From Desulfonatronum thioautotrophicum (lineage in GTDB: Bacteria > Desulfobacterota > Desulfovibrionia > Desulfovibrionales > Desulfonatronaceae): 64,000 bases of DNA. Shown piece by piece: positions 30,313 through 38,345 of the stretch. The notes below the pieces were generated by a model. That model saw only the letters and a program-made list of their open reading frames with translations, was not told where the DNA came from and did not search any database. Position 1 is the stretch's first letter, and each line of letters opens with the position of its first letter. The position numbers and the translations under genes are program-made. The stretch is from positions 341,110 to 405,109 of the forward strand of contig NZ_KN882169.1 in assembly GCF_000934745.1 (NCBI RefSeq). The letters run 5' to 3'.

Positions 30313-32106
30313 TCACTGCATGGTTCCGCCGGTAACCCGGATGACTTCATCCATCGTCGTCAGTCCGGACCGGACCTTGGTCATCCCGCTCTGGAACAGG
30401 TCAGCCACCCCTTTGGCCCGGACCAGGCGACGCAAGGCCGTCAGATTGGTATCCCGGCGGATGGCGTCCTGGATCTCTTCGTCAAAAGGCAGAATTTCGT
30501 GGATGCCGGTACGACCGAGGTAGCCGGTATTCCGGCAGAATTCACAGCCCGGTCCGGACCAGACCGTTTCCGGGGCGTCCAACCCGCTGCCGCGCCACAG
30601 AGCTGCCTGCTCCTTTGGAGTGCGTACCCGCACCTTGCAGTGCAGACAGAGAGTGCGCACCAGGCGCTGGGCCACAATCCCAGCCAAAGCCGCATTGATC
30701 AGAAAAGTATCCAATCCCAGGTCCAGCAGCCGGGTGATGGAGGACGCCGCATCATTGGTGTGCAGGGTGGAGAGCACCAGATGGCCGGTCAGGGCGGCCT
30801 GAACCGCCTCCTGGGCCGTATTCAGGTCGCGCATTTCCCCGATCATCACAATGTCCGGGTCCTGACGCAGAATGTGCCGGAGCACTTGGCCAAAGTCCAC
30901 GCCGATTTTGGGCTGAACCCCGATCTGGTTGAATTCGTCCACAACCATCTCGATGGGATCCTCCAATGTAAGCACGTTCACACCCGAGTGGGCCAGGTTT
31001 TTCATGGCCGAGTAAAGGGTGGTGGACTTTCCGCTGCCAGTGGGGCCGGTGACCAGCACCAGACTGTTGGAGCGGGCCAGAAAGGACCGGAACAGAGCGA
31101 GCTGATCCGGCTCCATGCCCAACTCATTCAGTTTTTTCAAAGTGGTGTCGCTGGAGAGCAGACGCAGGACCATTTTTTCACCAAAGGCCACGGGGATCGT
31201 GGAAACCCGCACGTCTGTCCGGGTTTCCTCCAGCACCAGCTGAACCCGCCCGTCCTGGGGCCGGCGTTTTTCTGAGATATCCAGTCGGCTGAGGCCTTTG
31301 AGCCGACTGATCATGGCCTGGTGCACGGTCATCGGGAGGCGGTAGAGGGGGTGGAGAACACCGTCGATCCGAAACCGGACCAGAGAGACATCGCGCTTGG
31401 GTTCCAGATGGATGTCGCTGGCCCGTTCCCGCAGGGCCGTGTGCAGCAGATAGTCCACGGCCTTGCTGACATGCTTCTGGGAACCGGCATCCCTGCGCTC
31501 TCCGACCTGGACCCGCTGCTCCTGGTTGGCCAGGGAGTCGGAAGCGCTGAGAAATTCCATTTCCGCAGCTTTAACAGCCTGTCGGAACTGATAGAAATCG
31601 TCGATCAGCCGGGTGATTTCAGCCCGGGTACCCAGAAAAAGGCGTAGCGGCAGGGTCGTGACCCGGCACATATCCTCCCAGAGTTCCGGCCGAAAAGGGT
31701 TGTGCGCCAATATTTCCAGGTGCCCGTCCACGATGCGCAGCGGGACCAGCAAGTTGGTGCGCGCAAAGCCTTCGGAAATGGTCCGGGTGCTGACCTCCAG
31801 ATCAAGTTCCAACACGTCAAGTCGCTTGAACTCCAAACCAAACCGTGCAGCGACAGCCCGAAGCACACTTTCCTCGGTCAACCGCTCCCGAGGCGCATTG
31901 GCCCGGGTCAGTTTCAGGCCTAAAAGCAGGGCCAGCCCGGCCATCGGAGCGTCGAGCGCGATCTCTCGCTGTCGAGCCTGGTCCAGAACTACCTGTTTTC
32001 TTGGCGAATCCAGCTCTCCCGCCTGTTCAAGGATCGGCAACAACCCGGCCAGGCTGTATTCCAGGCGAACGTGAGGATGAAAGGCGCAATGGTCGGTGGC
32101 AAGCAT
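30313..32106 (-). CDS. GspE/PilB-type secretion or pilus assembly ATPase
   Basis: A hexameric cytoplasmic ATPase that drives type II secretion or type IV pilus assembly. The 597-residue protein has an N-terminal MshEN-like domain (ARFGLEFKRLDVLELD), then GspE catalytic features: Walker A GPTGSGKSTTLYSAM, Asp box LEDPIEMVVDEFNQ, Walker B RQDPDIVMIGEMRD, His box LSTLHTNDAASSITRL, and the zinc-binding Cys pairs CLHCKV and CEFCRNTGYLGRTG. No other gsp or pil genes are adjacent, so GspE cannot be separated from PilB. It converges with the molybdopterin gene and its start lies 20 bases from the left repeat of the tRNA-Leu island. Confidence 0.9.
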   Translation of the reverse strand: MLATDHCAFHPHVRLEYSLAGLLPILEQAGELDSPRKQVVLDQARQREIALDAPMAGLALLLGLKLTRANAPRERLTEESVLRAVAARFGLEFKRLDVLELDLEVSTRTISEGFARTNLLVPLRIVDGHLEILAHNPFRPELWEDMCRVTTLPLRLFLGTRAEITRLIDDFYQFRQAVKAAEMEFLSASDSLANQEQRVQVGERRDAGSQKHVSKAVDYLLHTALRERASDIHLEPKRDVSLVRFRIDGVLHPLYRLPMTVHQAMISRLKGLSRLDISEKRRPQDGRVQLVLEETRTDVRVSTIPVAFGEKMVLRLLSSDTTLKKLNELGMEPDQLALFRSFLARSNSLVLVTGPTGSGKSTTLYSAMKNLAHSGVNVLTLEDPIEMVVDEFNQIGVQPKIGVDFGQVLRHILRQDPDIVMIGEMRDLNTAQEAVQAALTGHLVLSTLHTNDAASSITRLLDLGLDTFLINAALAGIVAQRLVRTLCLHCKVRVRTPKEQAALWRGSGLDAPETVWSGPGCEFCRNTGYLGRTGIHEILPFDEEIQDAIRRDTNLTALRRLVRAKGVADLFQSGMTKVRSGLTTMDEVIRVTGGTMQ

Positions 32107-32125
32107 GAATGGTCCTGGGCAAGAG

Positions 32126-32412
32126 ATATGAAGTGCACCGAAATTGAGGGAAGGTCAGAAAAACTTGCATTGAACTTTCCTCCCCGCAAGGCAAAGCATA
32201 TCGGGTAGAGCAAGGCAAGGGAAGGCAGGGCAGGGCAAATCTCTCCATCACCTGAGCCTAATGAGTTTTGACGCTTTTCCCCTCATGTCTCCCGAATGTC
32301 AAAAAAAAGGCGAGACCGAACAAACTGTCCAGCCTCGCCTTTTTTGGTTTTATTGACCTTTTTTACTGAGCCGGTCTTGCTCGAATTGTCTCTAGGTGCC
32401 GAAGGGGGGACT
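32126..32412. repeat. Left direct repeat of the tRNA-Leu island (ends in tRNA 3' fragment)
   Basis: About 287 bases nearly identical to 35565-35854. It includes a terminator hairpin, and its right end GGTGCCGAAGGGGGGACT (32395-32412) is the last bases of the tRNA-Leu gene without the encoded CCA (T to A change at 32394). It differs by a few substitutions, small indels and an extra GGCAG unit near 32225. The pair encloses a 3.2-kb accessory segment, so it looks like the far attachment site of an island or the result of a tandem duplication. Confidence 0.85.
32301..32345. terminator. Bidirectional intrinsic terminator inside the left repeat
   Basis: AGGCGAG (32308-32314) pairs with CTCGCCT (32334-32340), flanked by an A-run on the left and a T-run on the right, so it works on both strands. 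It is the duplicated copy of the tRNA-Leu terminator. Confidence 0.75.
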
Positions 32413-32673
32413 TGATGTTTAGTATAATTTTTTGAAATAAATCAGTAAATCTTTTCTGTTTAGAATAATACCACACATTGTACCCCAAATTAGCGGAAAA
32501 AATCTTCACCTCAGAACCCGCTCCCCACTTCAGGATTGTACCCTACCCATCCAACCTGCTTTCGGTCAATCCTGGCAACGCCTGTGGTCACTCCATGTCC
32601 CAGGCTTGCAACTCAGACTTTTCCCCCTTTGGTGATGACTTTTTCCTAGACTTTGCCTGTGACTTTGCCAAAA
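32413..32673. other. Non-coding AT-rich stretch at the island's left end
   Basis: 261 bases, markedly A/T rich up to about 32500. No gene, hairpin or repeat that I can support. Confidence 0.4.
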
Positions 32674-32836
32674 CTATCTCACGCCACCAACCACTGCCGC
32701 AACCATCTCATTGAACCGTTCCCGCACCTTGGCCTCAAAATCCGTTTCGATCCTGTAGACCTCGGTGAATTCCGCGCCGGCCCAGCGGCCAAAGCGGCCG
32801 TCGTTGTTCACGCCGGGAATCCAGTATTTGTCCAGG
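32674..32836 (-). pseudogene. Fragment of a restriction endonuclease C-terminus (left copy)
   Basis: The minus strand reads LDKYWIPGVNNDGRFGRWAG, then AEFTEVYRIETDFEAKVRER and FNEMVAAVVGGVR before a stop at 32674. This is the C-terminal tail of a type III-like/BPTD_3080-type restriction endonuclease and is nearly identical over 136 bases (32701-32836) to the tail at 34499-34634. Only about 50 codons remain, with no start. Confidence 0.7.
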
Positions 32837-32933
32837 GATCAGTGCAAAAAGTCACTGGGACCGAAACCAACGCCTCGCGGCTTCCGGCAACCTCATATTT
32901 TTACAAGCCACAAGCCACTTGTCACTGACCACT

Positions 32934-32965
32934 GCCGGGTGCAAAAAGCACTTTTTGCACCCGGC
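32934..32965. terminator. Strong 14-bp hairpin downstream of parDE
   Basis: GCCGGGTGCAAAAA (32934-32947), loop GCAC, and TTTTTGCACCCGGC (32952-32965) form a perfect stem 37 bases past the parE stop. The internal A and T runs make it terminator-like in both directions. Confidence 0.6.
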
Positions 32966-33001
32966 TCTGCCCAGGGTCATCCCGGATTCTCCCCGCAACA
33001 G

Positions 33002-33331
33002 TCAACCGTCGAGATACCGCGAAATATCCATGCTGTCATGCAGTATGCGAAGCACTTCGATGACGTGCCCTTTGCCGGGGCGAAAGACAATGAAGTGTCG
33101 ACCGCGTCGTCCCTGGCGTGCGACATGCAGCAGCGACACGCCTGGCTGGATGTCGTCCCGACGTCTGGCCCCGATGGTACCCGGCCCATCGAACAAGGCC
33201 TCCAGGGCCAGGGTCAGGGTTTCGGCATACATCATCGCCTGGCGGGAACCGAAATGTTCCGCTGTCCAGGCGATGATTTCGGCCATGTCCTGATCCGCCT
33301 TCAGAGCGAGGCGTATTGTCCAACGCGGCAT
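33002..33331 (-). CDS. parE: ParE/RelE-family toxin
   Basis: A 109-residue small basic protein of the ParE/RelE fold: WTIRLALKADQDMAEIIAWT at the N-terminus, LEALFDGPGTIGARR in the middle, and RHFIVFRPGKGHVIEVLRIL, then HDSMDISRYL, the classical C-terminal signature of chromosomal ParE toxins that poison DNA gyrase. Its start overlaps the antitoxin stop by one base, so the pair is translated together. Full length and intact. It belongs to the island between the tRNA-Leu repeats. Confidence 0.88.
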   Translation of the reverse strand: MPRWTIRLALKADQDMAEIIAWTAEHFGSRQAMMYAETLTLALEALFDGPGTIGARRRDDIQPGVSLLHVARQGRRGRHFIVFRPGKGHVIEVLRILHDSMDISRYLDG

Positions 33332-33612
33332 CAGGATGCGTCTTCGGTCCGTGCGATGACCTCGCCGATGTGGGCGCGCAAACTGTCGGCGGAAGAAAAT
33401 GACGTGAAGCGTCCGGATTCGATATCGGCAACGCCAACGGCTACGGCTTCACGGAGCGCCTGGTAGCGCAAGACCTGTTCCTGTTCACGTTGTTCAACCA
33501 GGCGCAGGCCGTCTCGCAATACCTCGCTGGCGTTCTGGTAACGGCCCGAGGTGACGAGAGCTTCCACGAACCGGGTCTGATGCTCCGTCAGGACAACATT
33601 TCGTGTCGGCAT
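33331..33612 (-). CDS. parD: ParD-family antitoxin
   Basis: A 93-residue antitoxin with an N-terminal ribbon-helix-helix (MPTRNVVLTEHQTRFVEALV, GRYQNASEVLRDGLRLVE) and an acidic C-terminal arm that wraps the toxin. ATG 33612 follows GGAGGATTGCC. A palindromic operator candidate lies 22 bases upstream, consistent with autoregulation by the ParD-ParE complex, as known for the family. Confidence 0.9.
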   Translation of the reverse strand: MPTRNVVLTEHQTRFVEALVTSGRYQNASEVLRDGLRLVEQREQEQVLRYQALREAVAVGVADIESGRFTSFSSADSLRAHIGEVIARTEDAS

Positions 33613-33633
33613 GGCAATCCTCCGAAAAAGTTA

Positions 33634-33650
33634 TTGGCATATACTGCCAA
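33634..33650 (-). promoter_or_regulatory. Palindromic operator of parDE
   Basis: TTGGCA-TATAC-TGCCAA is a perfect 6-bp inverted repeat just upstream of the parD ribosome binding site and overlaps a TATA-like -10 string. Its location fits autorepression by ParD. Confidence 0.55.
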
Positions 33651-33685
33651 GACGCCGATGAAAAAACAACCGCAATCAGTCAGCT

Positions 33686-33723
33686 ACGCATCATTGCCCG
33701 CGAACCGCCTCCGCAACCATCTC
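33686..33723 (-). repeat. 38-bp third copy of the restriction-gene 3' end
   Basis: These 38 bases match 34470-34507 at 36 positions. On the minus strand they read EMVAEAVRGQ and a stop, the end of the same restriction endonuclease frame. It lies between the two toxin-antitoxin modules, so the modules seem to have been joined at copies of one gene end. Confidence 0.65.
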
Positions 33724-33842
33724 GTCATGACGGATGAGGCCCGGCTTGGGGACCGCACCGTGATGATTGAAAAAATCTTCTGAACGTGAAAAGAACACAC
33801 TTCGCGCTTGAAAAAAAATTACCTGACGAAGCGAGGGACCGC

Positions 33843-34064
33843 ATGCTCTCCAATGAGGCTTTGCTGCAAAAAATCAAGGGCCTGGACGTTGTTGACAAAG
33901 CGATTGTTCAGAGTTTTATCGAATCCTCCCTGAAAAGAAAGGAATTGTCTTTGTTGCGCCAAAAAGAAATTTTGCTTCAGACTTCCGTCTGGGACGAGGA
34001 AAGCATTCAACGCATTGAGAGCGTTCGCGAAGACATCAACCAATGGCCGATACCCACATTGTAG
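33843..34064 (+). CDS. Putative antitoxin of the PIN-domain module
   Basis: A 73-residue protein starting MLSNEALLQKIKGLDVVDKA behind GCGAGGGACCGC; an upstream GTG at 33786 would add 19 residues. Its centre (FIESSLKRKELSLLRQKEIL) is helical and coiled-coil-like. It lacks an obvious AbrB, RHH or Phd DNA-binding motif. Its 3' end overlaps the PIN-toxin gene by 22 bases, the usual arrangement for VapB upstream of VapC, which is the basis for the call. Confidence 0.55.
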   Translation: MLSNEALLQKIKGLDVVDKAIVQSFIESSLKRKELSLLRQKEILLQTSVWDEESIQRIESVREDINQWPIPTL

Positions 34065-34438
34065 TCGACACTTCGGTCATCATTGACCATCTGCGCAAGA
34101 GAAACAAACGGAACAGTCATCTCTTCAGGACCATTGGATATTACTCGATGCATCTGCCGTCGATCGTCCTTTTTGAGCTTTTTGCCGGTGCAAAGGATCG
34201 GCGCAAACAGGACGACATCGAGAATCTCCTTGTCTTGTTTCAACCTGTCGTCTTTCACGGGCCTGTTGCTCGTCAGGCGGCCTCAATCTATCGATCTCTC
34301 AAGGAAAATAATCAACTTATCGAAATCCGTGACATTTTCATCGCCGCATCCGCAATGTTCTTGGATCTGCCGCTTTTCAGCCTCAATATCGACCATTTTC
34401 AACGCATTGAGGGACTCCATCTGATCCGGCATCCGTAG
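34043..34438 (+). CDS. vapC: VapC-type PIN-domain ribonuclease toxin
   Basis: A 131-residue PIN domain protein. The acidic metal-binding set is intact: Asp in VVDTSVIIDHL (residue 9), Glu in IVLFELFAGAK (near 45), Asp in IEIRDIFIAASAM (near 97) and Asp in FSLNIDHFQRI (near 114-116). VapC toxins cleave RNA, often tRNA or rRNA. It overlaps the preceding small gene, lies inside the island, and seems functional. Confidence 0.85.
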   Translation: MADTHIVVDTSVIIDHLRKRNKRNSHLFRTIGYYSMHLPSIVLFELFAGAKDRRKQDDIENLLVLFQPVVFHGPVARQAASIYRSLKENNQLIEIRDIFIAASAMFLDLPLFSLNIDHFQRIEGLHLIRHP

Positions 34439-34474
34439 ACTCCCTCTGCTTCTTTTTCAGTCACCAGCCACGCA

Positions 34475-34950
34475 TCACCGCCCGCGAACCGCCTCCGCAA
34501 CCATCTCATTGAACCGCTCCCGTATCTTGGACTCGAAATCCGTTTCAATCCTGTAGACCTCGGTGAATTCCGCGCCGGCCCAGCGGCCAAAGCGGCCGTC
34601 GTTGTTCACGCCGGGAATCCAGTACGTGTCCAGGTCAGTTTCTTGTCCTTGGCGTCTTCCCCGCAGCGGCCCTTGATCTCCACGACCAGATGCAGCGGTT
34701 CGTCCTGGCCGTCGTCCACCAGCACGATAAAGTCGGGCCGGTAGCGGTGGGCTTCGGAGCCTTTGCGGTACGGCACCTCGAAGCCCAGGTTGTGGTTCTT
34801 GACGTAGGCCCGGACCTGGGGGTGCTCGCTTCCGCGAACCGGCAGAACTCGGCCTCCCAATCGCTGTCCAGGATCACCCAGTTCGCGTGGCAGCGCCGGG
34901 AGTCGGTCTGCCAGCGGTCACGTTTGGAGGTGTTGAAATTGACATGCAGG
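34475..34950 (-). pseudogene. Restriction endonuclease (type III-like, BPTD_3080-type) C-terminal remnant
   Basis: Three consecutive frames on the minus strand rebuild one C-terminus: NFNTSKRDRWQTD and ANWVILDSDWEAEFC, then HPQVRAYVKNHNLGFEVPY and RYRPDFIVLVDDG, VVEIKGRCGEDAKDKK, and DTYWIPGVNNDGRFGRWAG to a stop at 34475. The IKG and D-F-I-V residues are the nuclease core. Frameshifts lie near 34840 and 34630, and everything upstream (helicase part) is gone, replaced by an IS66 remnant. Not functional. Confidence 0.8.
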
Positions 34951-35519
34951 GTGATCAAGGCGGGAGCCAAAAATAAAAATGGAACCGCTGTCACGATCAT
35001 CAACCTGATCGGCAAAATCTATAAGACGAAAAGCAGGCCAGGATAGACAAGCTGAACCCGGACCAGATCAAGGACTTGCGTCAGGAGCACACCCGGCCGA
35101 TCATGGATAAAATCAAGGCCATCCTGGATGAACGGGTCATGACTACACCGCCCAAAAGCCTGCTGGGCAAAGCCATTACGTACGCCCTCGGCCAGTGGAG
35201 CCGCGTCATGGTCTTTCTCGAAGACGGACGCCTGCGGCCTGACAACAACCTCGCGGAAAACGCCATCCGGCCCTTTGCCGTAGGCAGAAAAAATTGGCTC
35301 TTTGCCGGATCTCCGGCAGGTGCCCATGCCAGCGCGATCATCTACTCCCTCATAGAAACCGCAAAAGCCAACGGACTCAACCCCTACCTCTATCTCCTGC
35401 ACGTCTTCACCTCACTGCCCCAAGCCAAAACAAATACAGAAATCAGACAACTACTCCCACAAAACCTCACCCCTCAGAAAATTGAAGAATTGACTGTCGG
35501 AAATCCTGCCTCTTCATAA
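34951..35519 (+). pseudogene. IS66-family transposase C-terminal remnant
   Basis: The plus strand reads NGTAVTIINLIGKIYKT, a one-base frameshift near 35025, then ARIDKLNPDQIKDLRQEHTR and MTTPPKSLLGKAITYALGQW, followed by the IS66 signature DNNLAENAIRPFAVGRKNWL and FAGSPAGAHASAIIYSLIE. It ends with a normal stop at 35519. The N-terminal two thirds and the IS ends are missing, so it is a dead scar that probably brought or truncated the neighbouring restriction gene. Confidence 0.88.
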
Positions 35520-35564
35520 TCGGGATGACATCGCAGAAAAAGATGTAGGTGTTTTGACGATTAC

Positions 35565-35854
35565 ATATGAAGTGCACTGAAATTGAGGGAAGGTCAGAAA
35601 AACTTGCATTGAACTTTCCTCCCCGCAAGGCAAGGCATATCGGGTAGAGCAAGGCAAGGGAAGGCAGGGCAAATCTCTCCATCACCTGAGCCTAATGAGT
35701 TTTGACGCTTTTCCCCTCATGTCTCCCGAATGTCAAAAAACAAAAAAAGACGAGACCGAACAAATTGTCCAGCCTCGCCTTTATTGATTTTATTGACCTT
35801 TTTTACTGAGCCGGTCTTGCTCGAAAATTATCTCTTGGTGCCGAAGGGGGGACT
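35565..35854. repeat. Right direct repeat of the tRNA-Leu island
   Basis: Near-identical to 32126-32412 and continuous with the intact tRNA-Leu gene. It begins ATATGAAGTGCAC and carries the terminator and the tRNA 3' end. The repeats are in the same orientation and 3.15 kb apart. Confidence 0.85.
35742..35785 (-). terminator. Terminator of tRNA-Leu
   Basis: On the minus strand AGGCGAG pairs with CTCGTCT (35749-35754 with 35774-35780, one G-U pair) and is followed by a run of T. It lies about 50 bases past the tRNA 3' end. Confidence 0.7.
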
Positions 35855-35922
35855 CGAACCCCCACGAGGTTTCCCTCACCACCCCCTCAAGATGGCGTGT
35901 CTACCAATTCCACCACTTCGGC
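35836..35922 (-). tRNA. tRNA-Leu(GAG)
   Basis: 87 bases with a perfect acceptor stem (GCCGAAG with CTTCGGC), encoded CCA (35836-35838 complement), D-arm AATTGGTAGACAC, anticodon stem CCATC/GGTGG with loop TTGAGGG giving anticodon GAG, a long variable arm (GAGGGAAACCTC) as in all tRNA-Leu, and T-arm GGGGGTTCGAGTCCCCC. It is the integration target of the island to its left and lies 17 bases from the secG stop. Confidence 0.95.
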
Positions 35923-35939
35923 GAGGATTGAATCGTAAT

Positions 35940-36296
35940 TTATTGTGATTGAACGGGTGATTGTGGCGTAGCATTGGGTGCCTCCGGAGGGGTGGAGAGC
36001 TGTTCCTCAATACTTGCCGGAGGTTGCATAACATCTGCAGGGGCATCAAGAATGACGGATTCTTCAGCAATCCGTTGACCGCTGATGTACGTGAAACTCA
36101 GTGAGGTGATCACAAAAATGCTGGCCACGCTGACGGTCAGTTTTTTTAACAGACCCCCGGCACCGCCGCTACCAAAGACGGAACTGCTACCACCGCCAAA
36201 AATAACGCCCATCCCTTCTTTTCCAGATTGCAGAAGAATCAGGACAACCAAGGCGATACAAGCGAGAATGTGGATGGTGATGATCAATGCACTCAA
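35940..36296 (-). CDS. secG: Preprotein translocase subunit SecG
   Basis: A small inner-membrane subunit of SecYEG that assists protein export. The 118-residue protein has two hydrophobic helices (LIITIHILACIALVVLILLQ and LTVSVASIFVITSLSFTYIS) separated by the conserved QSGKEGMGVIFGGGSSSVFG loop, followed by a variable Pro/Gln-rich tail. It lies downstream of tpiA in the pgk-tpiA-secG order common in bacteria. Confidence 0.95.
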   Translation of the reverse strand: MSALIITIHILACIALVVLILLQSGKEGMGVIFGGGSSSVFGSGGAGGLLKKLTVSVASIFVITSLSFTYISGQRIAEESVILDAPADVMQPPASIEEQLSTPPEAPNATPQSPVQSQ

Positions 36297-36319
36297 AATA
36301 CGACTCCTTCAACAATATT

Positions 36320-37093
36320 TCAAGCAGCCGTAGCAATGGCTGCAAAGCTTTCAACCTGCAAACTTGCACCACCTACCAGCACACCATTAACATTGTCAAG
36401 TCGCAAAATCGTCCCGGCGTTATCTGCCTTGACGCTTCCGCCGTAAAGGATGCGGAGATTGCTCCCACAATGGGGGAAAAAATCCACCAGTGTTTTCCGG
36501 ATAAAGTCATGGGCCGCGATGATATCCTCATTTTGCGCCACCTTCCCGGTGCCAATGGCCCAGACCGGCTCATAGGCTATGCTCAAATGCTCTGGAGTTA
36601 CTTCATCCTTGTTCACCTCGGCCAAGCCCAGTCGAAGTTGTCCCTTTAACACGTTTTCAACACTGCCGTGGGTGCGTTGGTCCAGGGTTTCGCCGATGCA
36701 TAGGATCATGTGCAGCCCGAACTGCAAACCAAAGGCCGTCTTTTGGGCAATGAACCGGTCGGATTCCTTGAGCACATGCCGACGTTCGGAGTGGCCGGCC
36801 AGCGCATGGGTGCATCCAGCATCCGCCAGCATGAAGGGGGCGATTTCTCCGGTAAAGGCACCTTCCGATGACGGATAGAAGTTTTGTCCGCCCAAGAGCA
36901 TTTTGTCACGTCCCAGGATGGTTTCGGCTACGGCCTTGAGAGCAGTGAAAGGGGGGAGCAGAAGAACCTCCCGATCAGCCGACAGATTGCCGTGAAGGCT
37001 TGCGGCCAAACCAGAGGCCAGCTCCACTGCCTCGGCTTCGGTTTTGTACATCTTCCAGTTACCGGCAATCAGTGTTTTGGGTGTCGTGCTCAT
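36320..37093 (-). CDS. tpiA: Triosephosphate isomerase
   Basis: Interconverts dihydroxyacetone phosphate and glyceraldehyde-3-phosphate. The 257-residue TIM barrel has AGNWKMYKT at the N-terminus (catalytic Lys), HALAGHSERRHV (catalytic His), the active-site signature AYEPVWAIGTGKVA (catalytic Glu), and the phosphate loops ILYGGSVKADN and GVLVGGASL. ATG 37093 overlaps the pgk stop (ATGA), with its AAGGAG site inside the pgk coding end. Confidence 0.97.
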   Translation of the reverse strand: MSTTPKTLIAGNWKMYKTEAEAVELASGLAASLHGNLSADREVLLLPPFTALKAVAETILGRDKMLLGGQNFYPSSEGAFTGEIAPFMLADAGCTHALAGHSERRHVLKESDRFIAQKTAFGLQFGLHMILCIGETLDQRTHGSVENVLKGQLRLGLAEVNKDEVTPEHLSIAYEPVWAIGTGKVAQNEDIIAAHDFIRKTLVDFFPHCGSNLRILYGGSVKADNAGTILRLDNVNGVLVGGASLQVESFAAIATAA

Positions 37094-38280
37094 GCGCCGC
37101 ACTCCTTCAGAGCTTTGAAGGCCGGGAGATCCTTGCCTTCCATGAATTCCAGAAACGCCCCACCACCGGTCGAGATGAAGCTGACCTTTTCCGCGAGTCC
37201 GGACGAATGCAGCAGGGCGTCCGTATCACCGCCACCGACAATGCTCAGCTCCGCGGACTCGGCAACGGCCTTGGCCACATGCAATGAGCCTTCGGCAAAG
37301 GCCGGATTTTCAAACGCGCCCATGGGGCCGTTCCAGACAACCGTACCGGCACCGGTCAAAGCTTCCGCGAACAGGGTCCGGGTAGCCGGCCCGATATCCA
37401 GAACCATCTTGTCCGCGGGTATGTCCTGGGCAATGCAGATGCCCGCGGCATGCTCGGATTTCGGACCGTCGGCATAGACAAAGTCCACGGGCAGGTAAAG
37501 ATCTGTGCCGTGCTCTTTGGCCTTATCCAGAATATCCCGGGCTGTTTGCAAAAGTTCATCCTCCACCAGCGAGCGCCCAACGTCATACCCCTGAGCCTTG
37601 ATGAAGGTGTTGGCCATGGCCCCGCCGATAAGCATCCGATCCACCTTTTCCAAAAGATTTGTCAGCAACTCCAGCTTACCCGAGACCTTGGCCCCCCCGG
37701 ATACAGCCACAAAGGGGCGCTTGGGGTCTGTTAGGGCCTGGCCCAGGTATTCCCATTCCTTTTGCATCAACAAGCCCGCGCAGCAGGTCGACATTAACTT
37801 GGCGACACCAACGTTGGAAGCGTGGGCCCGGTGGGCCGTGCCAAAGGCATCGCTGACGAAGATGTCGCCGAGCTTGGCCAGCTGGGCGCTGAAGTCCGGG
37901 TCATTCTTGGTTTCACCGGCATGGAAGCGCAGATTTTCCAGGAGCAGAATCTCTCCTGGCTTCAACGCTTCAGCCATGGCCTCCACCTCAGAGCCCACGC
38001 AGTCAGGAGCCATGGCCACCTCCACACCCAACATTTCGGTGAGGCGTTGGGCAAGCGGGCGCAGGCTCAGCTCCGGCACGACTTGCCCCTTGGGACGTCC
38101 CATGTGGGAGCAGAGCACCAGGGACGCGCCCCGCTCCAGGGCCATTTTCAAGGTCGGCAGACTCGCCCGAATGCGGGTGTCTTCCTGGATAACGCCTTGG
38201 TCCATGGGGACGTTGTAATCAACGCGGATGAGTAGGCGCTTATCGCGTACGTCAATGTTTTCCAGATACGTAATACTCAT
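37090..38280 (-). CDS. pgk: Phosphoglycerate kinase
   Basis: Makes ATP from 1,3-bisphosphoglycerate in glycolysis. The 396-residue protein has the N-terminal signature KRLLIRVDYNVPMDQG, the substrate helix SHMGRPKGQV, LLENLRFHAGE, FVAVSGGAKVSGKLELL, and the nucleotide loop SIVGGGDTDALL near the C-terminus. It starts ATG behind AGGAGGAGAACA and is translationally coupled to tpiA. Confidence 0.97.
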   Translation of the reverse strand: MSITYLENIDVRDKRLLIRVDYNVPMDQGVIQEDTRIRASLPTLKMALERGASLVLCSHMGRPKGQVVPELSLRPLAQRLTEMLGVEVAMAPDCVGSEVEAMAEALKPGEILLLENLRFHAGETKNDPDFSAQLAKLGDIFVSDAFGTAHRAHASNVGVAKLMSTCCAGLLMQKEWEYLGQALTDPKRPFVAVSGGAKVSGKLELLTNLLEKVDRMLIGGAMANTFIKAQGYDVGRSLVEDELLQTARDILDKAKEHGTDLYLPVDFVYADGPKSEHAAGICIAQDIPADKMVLDIGPATRTLFAEALTGAGTVVWNGPMGAFENPAFAEGSLHVAKAVAESAELSIVGGGDTDALLHSSGLAEKVSFISTGGGAFLEFMEGKDLPAFKALKECGA

Positions 38281-38345
38281 TGTTCTCCTCCTGGCTTGAT
38301 TGCGACAGGGCGATTGTCATGTGGATCGGATTTGGACAACGTTAT

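Noticed and set aside
32126-35854. Composite transposon bounded by the ~290-bp repeats
   Set aside because: The repeats contain no transposase, are direct copies ending in a tRNA 3' end, and fit tRNA-targeted integration or duplication better than IS-bounded transposition.
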